Part shown: positions 32,713 through 38,657 of the stretch, in pieces
How the letters are laid out: each line of letters starts with the position of its first letter
Position numbering within the stretch: the first letter of the stretch is position 1
Assembly (NCBI RefSeq): GCF_001463765.1
Contig: NZ_BBWK01000018.1
Coordinates: 1-38,657, forward strand
Reading direction: 5' to 3'
DNA: 38,657 bases
DNA from: Aureimonas sp. AU4
GTDB lineage: Bacteria > Pseudomonadota > Alphaproteobacteria > Rhizobiales > Rhizobiaceae
Position numbers and translations under genes: made by a program
The notes under the pieces: generated by a model
Databases searched by the model: none
What the model was told of the DNA's origin: nothing
The model's input: only the letters and a program-made list of their open reading frames with translations

Positions 32713-33507
32713 TCAAAGCCGGTTCGCTCCCTTTTCGGCCGCGCCGCGAGGGCGTCCCGCCCCTTCCGCGAGGGCAAGAAGAAGGAAGCGGGGAACGATC
32801 CGCCCGTAGCGACCCGCGAGGCGCCTTGGCTCCCGCACGAGGCGATAGGCCCATTCCAGGCCGTGGCGCTGGAGCCATGCGGGCGCCTGTCGCTGGCGCC
32901 CGGCCAGGAAGTCGAACGCCGCCCCCACCCCTACGAGAACCGGCGCGTCGAGCCGCTCCCGGAATGCGTCCATCCAGCGCTCCTGCTTGGGCGTTCCGAG
33001 CCCGACCCAGACGATGTCGGGACGCGCGGCGTTGATGAGGCCCGCGACGTCGTCCATCTCGTGGTCCTCGAGCGGCCGGAAGGGCGGCTGGTAGGTGCCG
33101 ACGACCTGCAGTTCGGGCGTGCGGGCCCGCATGGTCCACGCGAGGTCCTGCGCCACGCCCTCGCCCCCGCCGTAGAAGAAGTGCCGCAGGCCGTTTCGGG
33201 GGGCGCGCGCGCACACCGCGGCCATCAGGTCCGGGCCGTAGACCCGGCGCACCGTCTTCAGCCCGTGCCGGTTCGCCCACCAGACCAGCGGCATGCCGTC
33301 GGGGGTCACCATGCTCGCGCGGCGATGGATCGCCAGAAGCTCGGGATCGTCCTGGCACTCGATGACGCCATGCACGCCGGTGACGCAGACGAAGGTCTTG
33401 GTGCCGTCGCGGCCCCAGGCCTCGACGATCTCGACCGCCCTCGGCAGATCGAGTTCGCTCACCGGAACGCCGAGTACGTCGAACCTGGCATGCGAAAGCG
33501 CGTTCAT
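32713..33507 (-). CDS. WecG/TagA/CpsF family glycosyltransferase
   Basis: A 264-residue membrane-associated glycosyltransferase of the GT26 family, which adds ManNAcA, ManNAc or related sugars to a lipid-linked saccharide. Family motifs are DVLGVPVSELDLPRAVE, CVTGVHGVIECQDDPEL (the 'T-x-N/H' region), SMVTPDGMPLVWW with the conserved Asp, RVYGPDLM, FFYGGGEGVAQ and PDIVWVGLGTPKQERWM. It ends in a basic tail (PRRLAGRYGRIVPRF) typical of membrane attachment. ATG at 33507 has an excellent GGAGGGG ribosome site. It is divergent from the ExoF-like gene across 172 bp, in a polysaccharide locus. Confidence 0.93.
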   Translation of the reverse strand: MNALSHARFDVLGVPVSELDLPRAVEIVEAWGRDGTKTFVCVTGVHGVIECQDDPELLAIHRRASMVTPDGMPLVWWANRHGLKTVRRVYGPDLMAAVCARAPRNGLRHFFYGGGEGVAQDLAWTMRARTPELQVVGTYQPPFRPLEDHEMDDVAGLINAARPDIVWVGLGTPKQERWMDAFRERLDAPVLVGVGAAFDFLAGRQRQAPAWLQRHGLEWAYRLVREPRRLAGRYGRIVPRFLLLALAEGAGRPRGAAEKGANRL

Positions 33508-33539
33508 GCGATTCCCCTCCGGTCTGATCGCCACGACGG

Positions 33540-33550
33540 TTCCGATACGT
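33540..33550 (-). promoter_or_regulatory. Shared 11-bp motif upstream of wecG-like gene
   Basis: Second exact copy of TTCCGATACGT (plus strand), 33 bp upstream of the wecG-like start and 130 bp upstream of the ExoF-like start, so it could serve either divergent gene. See the copy at 32463-32473. Confidence 0.4.
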
Positions 33551-33679
33551 AGCCGATGCTGCGGCGCAAAACGTGGACCCAGACGAGGTAGCCTGTCCGG
33601 ATAAGGCGATGCTTCCTTTGCGCCGCGCCTCTGCGGCCGGCCGGTTGCTAGGCTCGCGTCCCAGTCGGAGACGAAAGGG

Positions 33680-35098
33680 ATGGGCTCGATGCGGACCGCA
33701 CGCGATCTGGAAAACGGGCGTCGCCGCGCCGGCGCGGGCCGCCTCTCGCGCATCGGCGCCGGCCTTCTCCTGGCGACCGCACTTCTCTCCGCAGCCCCGA
33801 GCGGTCGAGCCGAGCCGTCGCCGGACAGGGAGAGCGCGTCCCCGAAGCCCGACACGACACCGCCCGACAGCACGCAGCGCGACCGGCTCGCGCCCGGCGA
33901 CAGGCTCACCATCACCATTCTCGACCAGCCGGAACTGTCCGGAGTGTTCCAGGTGGAGCCATCCGGCGAGGTGGTGATCCCGCTGCTCGGCCGCATCGCG
34001 GCGGCGGGGTCGACCGTCGAGACCCTTCGGGCCGCGCTCGTGGCGCGCTTTGCCGATGGCTATATCCAGAACCCCAACATCGTCGTGCGGCTCGCCGAGC
34101 TGCGGCCCGTGACCGTCGTTGGCGCCGTTCGCACGCCGGGCCGCTATGCCTTCCTCGAGGGCATGACGGTGGCGACCGCGCTCGCGCTCTCGGGCGGCCT
34201 CAGCGCCCTGACGAGCGAGGAAGCGCTGGCGCGGGCCGACTTCCTCGCGTCCCAGCAGCAGCTCGGCGCACAGGAGATCAACTATGTCGGGCAGCTCGCG
34301 CGGCGCGCGAGGATCGAGGCGTCCCTGGCCGGCACCGCGATCACGCCGCCCGCCGTCGCTCCCTCGGAGAAGGAGACGCTCGCGCGCTTCCTGGCGACGG
34401 AAGAGCGGGTCCTTGCGGCCAATCGCGACAGCCTTGCGCGGCAGCGCGCTCTTCTTGCCGAGCAGTCCAAGCAGATCACGAGCGACATCGACGTGTTCAG
34501 CCAACAGCTGGCCCTCGAAAAGGAGCAGGCCTCGCTTCTCGACAAGCAGGTCGATTCGGTTCGCCAGCTCCTGACCAACGGCCTGACCCGCCAAGCCAGC
34601 CTCCTCGACATCGAGCGCGAACGCTCGCGCTCGCGCTCGAACCTCGCGCAGCTGGCCGGAAGCGTCGCGCGCACCCGCTCGCTCCAGGTCGAGGCCCAGT
34701 TCCGCCTCGACCAGCTGGAGACGGCGGCGCGCGAGGCGGACGTCGCCGCGCTTCAGACCGTGAACCAGCAGATCGCCGAGAGCGAGGCGACGCTGCCGCT
34801 GGCGCGCGAGCTGCGCGACGTGCGCCGGGGGCGCCTCGCCCACCTGCCGGCGCCGGTCGCGACGCCGCCGCTGATCAGCCTGACGCGCTTCTCCGACGGC
34901 GCCTTCGTCCACTCGCCCGCCCTTCTCGACGCGCCCGTCTGGCCGGGCGACGTGATCCAGGTCGGAAGCGACGAGGACCTCCTGCAGCCGGGCGGCCTTC
35001 CGCCCGGCACGGCCTCGCCCGTCGCGGCGCTCGGTGGAGCCGCCGCGCCTCGGGGCGCGGACACGGTGCCGCCGGACGCGACGGCCGAGGCCCGCTGA
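33680..35098 (+). CDS. Polysaccharide export protein, ExoF/Wza-like
   Basis: A 472-residue periplasmic or outer-membrane export protein similar to rhizobial ExoF. The N-terminus is basic with a hydrophobic stretch IGAGLLLATALLSAAPSGRAEP, probably a signal peptide cleaved after GRA (about 44). The Poly_export domain spans about 68-145 (LAPGDRLTITILDQPELSGVFQVEPSGEVVIPLLGRI), then an SLBB domain with VVGAVRTPGRYAFLEGMTVATALALSGGL. A long coiled coil follows (about 225-380), then a second SLBB-like part with LLDAPVWPGDVIQV. There is no lipobox Cys, unlike E. coli Wza. ATG at 33680 is preferred over 33689. It is followed after 24 bp by the beta-helix gene in the same operon. Confidence 0.92.
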   Translation: MGSMRTARDLENGRRRAGAGRLSRIGAGLLLATALLSAAPSGRAEPSPDRESASPKPDTTPPDSTQRDRLAPGDRLTITILDQPELSGVFQVEPSGEVVIPLLGRIAAAGSTVETLRAALVARFADGYIQNPNIVVRLAELRPVTVVGAVRTPGRYAFLEGMTVATALALSGGLSALTSEEALARADFLASQQQLGAQEINYVGQLARRARIEASLAGTAITPPAVAPSEKETLARFLATEERVLAANRDSLARQRALLAEQSKQITSDIDVFSQQLALEKEQASLLDKQVDSVRQLLTNGLTRQASLLDIERERSRSRSNLAQLAGSVARTRSLQVEAQFRLDQLETAAREADVAALQTVNQQIAESEATLPLARELRDVRRGRLAHLPAPVATPPLISLTRFSDGAFVHSPALLDAPVWPGDVIQVGSDEDLLQPGGLPPGTASPVAALGGAAAPRGADTVPPDATAEAR

Positions 35099-35122
35099 CC
35101 ACCCCGCCTCGGAGCGTCCGCC

Positions 35123-36652
35123 ATGCCCGCCGCCCCCGCCGCCGCGCTTCTGGCGTTCCTGCCGATGGTGGCCGACTGCGCGACGCCGGTCGGCCCCGCG
35201 GACGACGCGCTTCTCGCGCTGATGCGGCCGGGCCGCCCCCTGCCCGGCCCGCCCGGCCAACCCTGCCCGGCCGGCGCCATCGCGCTGCCGGCGGGCTCTC
35301 CCGCCCAGCCCATCGTCGATCGCGCGCCGCAGGGCGCCGCCTTCTGCGTCGGCGCGGGCGTTCACCGGGCGGAGACGATCGCGCCCCGGTCGGGCCAGCG
35401 CTTCTTCGGCGCGCCGGGGGCGGTCCTGCGCGGCTCGGTGGAACTCGGCGCCTTCGAGCGGCGGGACGGCGTCTTCTCGGCCCCCGCTCCGCTGCCCATG
35501 GGCGACGCGCACGGAAGCTGCCTGCCGGACCGGCCCGCCTGCGCGAGCCCGGCCGCCGTGTTCGTGGACGGCGAGCCCGTGCCCGAGGTCGCTCGGCTCG
35601 CGGACCTTTCCCCCGGCCGCTTCTTCTTCGACCGCGACGCGGGCCGCGTCGTCACGCCCGACGACTGGCGCGGACATCGCGTCGAGGCGAGCGCCGTCCC
35701 CTTCGCCTTTCTCGCCAACGGCGCGCGCGACGTGACGGTCTCGGGCCTCGTGGTCGAGCACTATGCCAGTCCCGCCCAGCGCGGCGCGATCTACGACGAC
35801 ACGGACGAGGCGGCCAGCGGATGGCGGATCGAACACAACGAGGTGCGCCTCAACGGCGGGCTCGGCGTGCGGGCGGGTCCGGGTGCGACCGTCCGCGCCA
35901 ATCGCATCATGCGCAACGGCCAGCTCGGCGTCGGCTTCTCCAGCCCGAACGTGCGGGTCGAGGACAACGTGATCGCCGGCAACAACCGCGAGGGCTACGA
36001 CCCGGCGTGGGAGGCCGGCGGCCTCAAGGGCACGCAAACCCACGGCACGGTGATCGCGGGCAACCTCGTCTACGCAAACGGGGGGCCGGGCCTGTGGTGC
36101 GACATCGAATGCCGCGACGTCGCCTACCGCGACAATCTCGTGGCGCTGAACGGGGGGGCCGGCATCTTCCACGAGATCAGCGGCGCCGCCGAGATCCGGG
36201 GCAACGTCCTGCGGTGCAACGGCGGCGAGGAGGGCTGGTACTGGGGCGCGGGCATTCTCCTCGCCTCGTCGCGCGACGTCGGCGTCCGGGGAAACCTCGT
36301 CCTGTCCGGCGAAGGGGCGACCGGCATCGCGATCGTCGACCAGGGCCGGGCGCGGGACGACGGGACGCTCTACCAGGCGGCGCGCAACCGGGTGGAAGGC
36401 AATCTCGTGCGCTTCGAGGGAACGCACGGGCGCATGGGAGCGGCGAGCGACGTCGCGCCCGGCAGCGCCAACAGCGGTGCCATCGAGGCCGGCGACAACC
36501 GCTTCGAGGGCAATCTCTACCGCGTGCCGCCGGGCTTTTCGGGCGAATTCGCCTGGGGGGCTCGCACGCTCCCCTTCCGCAGCGTTCCCGTCGGCGGGCA
36601 GGAACGGGACGGGCGCCTGGAGGTCGAGGCGCCCGCCGCCCTCACGCGTTGA
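35123..36652 (+). CDS. Right-handed parallel beta-helix protein (secreted)
   Basis: A 509-residue protein with a weak signal-like N-terminus (AAALLAFLPMVADCA) and a parallel beta-helix of the NosD/pectate-lyase type. PbH1-like rungs such as WRIEHNEVRLNGGLGVRAG, ATVRANRIMRNGQLGVGFS, VRVEDNVIAGNNREGYD, TVIAGNLVYANGGPGLWC and VAYRDNLVALNGGAGIFHE repeat from about 185 to 420. In a polysaccharide operon, such proteins are often lyases, epimerases or depolymerases acting on the exported polymer. I see no diagnostic catalytic set, so the activity is unknown. ATG at 35123 has GGAG 8 bases upstream. Its last 11 bp overlap the convergent CelD-type gene. Confidence 0.85.
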   Translation: MPAAPAAALLAFLPMVADCATPVGPADDALLALMRPGRPLPGPPGQPCPAGAIALPAGSPAQPIVDRAPQGAAFCVGAGVHRAETIAPRSGQRFFGAPGAVLRGSVELGAFERRDGVFSAPAPLPMGDAHGSCLPDRPACASPAAVFVDGEPVPEVARLADLSPGRFFFDRDAGRVVTPDDWRGHRVEASAVPFAFLANGARDVTVSGLVVEHYASPAQRGAIYDDTDEAASGWRIEHNEVRLNGGLGVRAGPGATVRANRIMRNGQLGVGFSSPNVRVEDNVIAGNNREGYDPAWEAGGLKGTQTHGTVIAGNLVYANGGPGLWCDIECRDVAYRDNLVALNGGAGIFHEISGAAEIRGNVLRCNGGEEGWYWGAGILLASSRDVGVRGNLVLSGEGATGIAIVDQGRARDDGTLYQAARNRVEGNLVRFEGTHGRMGAASDVAPGSANSGAIEAGDNRFEGNLYRVPPGFSGEFAWGARTLPFRSVPVGGQERDGRLEVEAPAALTR

Positions 36653-37832
36653 TCACGAAGGGAAGCCGCGCGATCCGCTGCCGCAGGCTTGGCGGCAGGG
36701 CCTTGAACGCCCGCACCATGGGCGGCCGGCCGCGCCGGAGATAGGCGGTCGCCATCCGGCCCCGTCGCGTCAGCGGCCAGGCGAGATCGGCCACCGGGAC
36801 CGCTTCGCCCGTCCATTCGGTCTTGTGCGGCATCTCGGGGGGCATGAAGTCGAAGAAGCCGATGCCGGACGCCTCGTCCTGGAAGATGCGCAGGAGAAGA
36901 AGGCGGCCCGGCGCGTGCATGGCGAAGCGCTGGTCGTAGCTCTGCAGCATCGACAGGTAGCGTCCCTTCTCCAGAAGGCCGATCTCGATGGCGGCGGTCC
37001 GCTCGCCGACGGCGAGCCGGAAGACCGCAAAGCCGCTGCGTCGCGCGAGTTCCGACAGGAGCAGGGCGTTGGCGGGATGAAGGTAGCCCGCGCTCGTCAC
37101 GCCGCGCTCGCGCAGCCACTCGTCCTTCAGGGCGAGCGCCTCGGCGACCGCAGCGGCCTGCGCCGCGCCCTCCACCCGCTCGTAGCGCAGCGGTCCCGCC
37201 TTCGCGAGAAGGCGCGCGTGGCGCGCAAGCGCGTTGAGCGAGCGGCCCGTGCGAAGGCTGCGGGGATCGGCCGCGCCTGTCAGCCGCAGGACGGGCGCCC
37301 GCTCCTCGGCGATGACGCGCCAGTCGGTCGTCTCCTGCCCGCGCAGGTGGGCGAGCGTCGAGTCCCCCCGCGTTCCCCGCATGAGGACCATGTCTGCGTC
37401 GCCGAGATCCTCGACCGCCCGGCAGGCCGCACGGAACGCGGCGGGCGCCGTCGACCGGGCGTCGACGAGGATGTCGGAATACTGGGTCGCCGGCGCGCCC
37501 AGCGACCCGAGGATGCGAACGGGCCCGAAGGTCCTGTGCGACAGCGGCCAGACGAGAACCAGGCGGCCGCCCTCGCGCACGGTCACGATCCGGGCGCGCT
37601 CGCGATGCCCGCTGCGGGCGCAGCTGTCCATCCACGCCATGCACCAGTCGGCCCCCTGGTAGAAGGCCGGCGCCGCCGAGCGCTCGCCGAGCGAGGCCCA
37701 CTCGCCGGCGATCGCGCACGCGCTTTCGAGAACCTCCGCCGAGAACTCGTCGCCCGCCGCTTCCGGATGGACCGGAGCGCCCGTGCGGCGGCGCGGGCCC
37801 GAGAAGGTCGAACGTATCGAAAGGCCGTCCAT
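36642..37832 (-). CDS. CelD/BioF2-type GNAT acyltransferase
   Basis: A 396-residue protein of the group named after cellulose-biosynthesis CelD, with two GNAT-like halves of FemAB type. Typical parts are FYQGADWCMAWMDSC, LVLVWPLSHRTFGPVRILGSLGAPATQYSDILVD, LKDEWLRERGV, FAVFRLAVGERTAAIEIGLLEKGRYLSMLQSYDQRFAMHAPGRLLLLRIFQDE and IGFFDFMPPEMPHKTEW. Such proteins are common in exopolysaccharide loci and probably acylate a sugar or precursor; the substrate is unknown. ATG at 37832 (MDGLSIRSTF) is preferred over the upstream TTG at 37868. It reads opposite to the beta-helix gene (11-bp tail overlap) and is divergent from the Wzz/ExoP-type gene. Confidence 0.88.
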   Translation of the reverse strand: MDGLSIRSTFSGPRRRTGAPVHPEAAGDEFSAEVLESACAIAGEWASLGERSAAPAFYQGADWCMAWMDSCARSGHRERARIVTVREGGRLVLVWPLSHRTFGPVRILGSLGAPATQYSDILVDARSTAPAAFRAACRAVEDLGDADMVLMRGTRGDSTLAHLRGQETTDWRVIAEERAPVLRLTGAADPRSLRTGRSLNALARHARLLAKAGPLRYERVEGAAQAAAVAEALALKDEWLRERGVTSAGYLHPANALLLSELARRSGFAVFRLAVGERTAAIEIGLLEKGRYLSMLQSYDQRFAMHAPGRLLLLRIFQDEASGIGFFDFMPPEMPHKTEWTGEAVPVADLAWPLTRRGRMATAYLRRGRPPMVRAFKALPPSLRQRIARLPFVINA

Positions 37833-38114
37833 CGAAGATAAGTCCCCGCATTCCTCGCGGCGCGACAACCGGTCCGCGCGCGGTTCATGGTGCCATCATC
37901 GCAGGCGGAAACCGGGTGGGCGTCCGAGGTAGGCCGGACGGCGACGCGCCGGGGACGCAAGCGGCGGTCCGGTGCCGCGCCGGGCGCCTCCGGCGGGTCG
38001 GGCTACCTCTCTTTCGCCAGTGCAATTCGGCCGGGATCGCCGATGCTGGCGCTCGGCCGTGGACGGCGCCCCGGGCGCGGGCGGTCGCACGGCCTCCAGC
38101 TGGAAGGACCCGGG

Positions 38115-38657
38115 ATGACGACGCCCCGAACTGTGCCCGCCCTGCGCCCCTATTCGAACGGCGCAAACGCCGGCGGCGCCCGGCCCTCGCCGTTTCAACA
38201 AGCCGACCCGCTGGACCGGGACCTGCGCTCCGAGGACGATCTTTCCTTCGCCCGCGTGATCCGCGCCGTGCTGCGTCATCGCCGCCTGATGCTGGGTGCG
38301 ATCCTGGCGGGGCTCGCGGTCGCGGCTCTGGCCGGAACGCTGCTTCCGGGGCGCTCGGTCGGCGAAGCGGTGGTGCAGCTCGTGTTCGAGAATGCCGGAC
38401 TGCCCGCTTCGGGCGCGACGGGCGGGGGCGCCTCGATCGTGCTCGACGCCGCCGCCCTCGTGAGGGGCGAGACGGAGATCATCGCCTCCCGCGCCGTCGC
38501 CCGCCGCGTGCTCGCCGCCGAGCCCGCCGCCGCCCGGTTCGCCGCCGCGCGAGCCGGGCGGGACCCGATCCAGACGCTGCAGAAGGCGCTCGAGGTGGCC
38601 AACGACGGCAAGTCCTACATCGTGCGCATCCGCTTCACGGCGGGCGACGCGCGAACC
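38115..38657 (+). CDS. Wzz/ExoP-type polysaccharide chain-length protein (5' part)
   Basis: The first 181 residues of a polysaccharide co-polymerase, cut by the window end. After a disordered Pro/Ala-rich cytosolic segment comes DLSFARVIRAVLRHRRLMLGAILAGLAVAALAGTLLP, the conserved entry and first membrane helix of the Wzz domain (about 50-83). The periplasmic part includes LVRGETEIIASRAVARRVL and SYIVRIRFTAGDAR, typical of GumC/ExoP proteins. Whether the C-terminus carries a BY-kinase domain cannot be seen. ATG at 38115 follows AAGGA by 6 bases. It is separated by 282 bp of gene-free sequence from the divergent CelD-type gene. Confidence 0.92.
   Translation, partial: MTTPRTVPALRPYSNGANAGGARPSPFQQADPLDRDLRSEDDLSFARVIRAVLRHRRLMLGAILAGLAVAALAGTLLPGRSVGEAVVQLVFENAGLPASGATGGGASIVLDAAALVRGETEIIASRAVARRVLAAEPAAARFAAARAGRDPIQTLQKALEVANDGKSYIVRIRFTAGDART

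Noticed and set aside
32707-32726. Hairpin at the wecG-like stop as an intrinsic terminator
   Set aside because: The CCGGC/GCCGG stem spans the stop codon, but no T-run follows on the minus strand.
32676-33035. Plus-strand frame with GGAGGTG before its ATG
   Set aside because: The ribosome site is only three bases from the ATG, the product is Arg/Pro/Gly-rich, and it is antisense to the wecG-like gene.
32654-36427. 1257-residue minus-strand frame
   Set aside because: It runs antisense through the ExoF-like and beta-helix genes, both of which have clear domains and ribosome sites; the composition is low-complexity.

Overview
The window is high-GC alphaproteobacterial chromosome, probably Hyphomicrobiales. 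I infer this from the propionyl-CoA operon, the nth/DUF2244/Ada neighbourhood, the MocR-controlled ABC operon and an ExoF-type exopolysaccharide locus. The genus cannot be read from the sequence; an Aurantimonadaceae-like organism is only a guess.

Region 1 (1-9175) is the right-hand part of an integrated genomic island whose other end lies left of the window. Its boundary is a 3' half of tRNA-Thr(CGT) at about 9124-9175, with a tyrosine recombinase gene beside it. The cargo looks like anti-phage or genome defence. There is a stand-alone restriction-endonuclease-like protein. Next comes a tightly coupled three-gene ABC three-component (ABC-3C) system: a PD-(D/E)XK-type effector, a middle component and a DUF3732-type ATPase with a zinc hook. 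On the same strand follow an HNH endonuclease and a translationally coupled gene of unknown function cut by the window edge. A 747-bp gene-free stretch between nuclease and integrase carries seven perfect copies of an 8-bp tandem repeat.

Region 2 (9176-15109) starts with a decayed IS5-family transposase and continues as core chromosome: adenosine kinase, an EI24/CysZ-like membrane protein, endonuclease III, a DUF2244 membrane protein, an EamA-type exporter and an AraC-MGMT (Ada-like) alkyl-DNA repair protein.

Region 3 (15114-21452) is an uptake and hydrolysis operon read leftwards: a DHP-decarboxylase/binding-protein-like protein, a polar amino-acid binding protein, a permease, an ATPase and an M20 amidohydrolase. 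A divergent MocR-type regulator with an inverted repeat in the shared promoter probably controls it. The likely role is import and deacylation of an N-acyl amino acid or related amide; the substrate is unknown.

Region 4 (21514-27632) is a complete propionyl-CoA to succinyl-CoA operon (pccB, mce, methylmalonyl-CoA mutase, pccA). Upstream of pccB is a GCAAA/TTTGC palindrome, and further upstream a LysR regulator divergent from a short-chain dehydrogenase.

Region 5 (29751-38657) is an exopolysaccharide locus: a GNAT protein, a glycosyltransferase, a LuxR-type regulator with a degenerate receiver, a WecG/TagA glycosyltransferase, an ExoF-like export protein, a parallel beta-helix protein, a CelD-type acyltransferase and a Wzz/ExoP-type chain-length protein cut by the window end. 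A perfect FNR/FixK box lies at class II distance from a possible -10 element upstream of the LuxR gene, and an 11-bp motif is shared by the LuxR and wecG-like promoters. This suggests that polysaccharide synthesis is linked to oxygen status.
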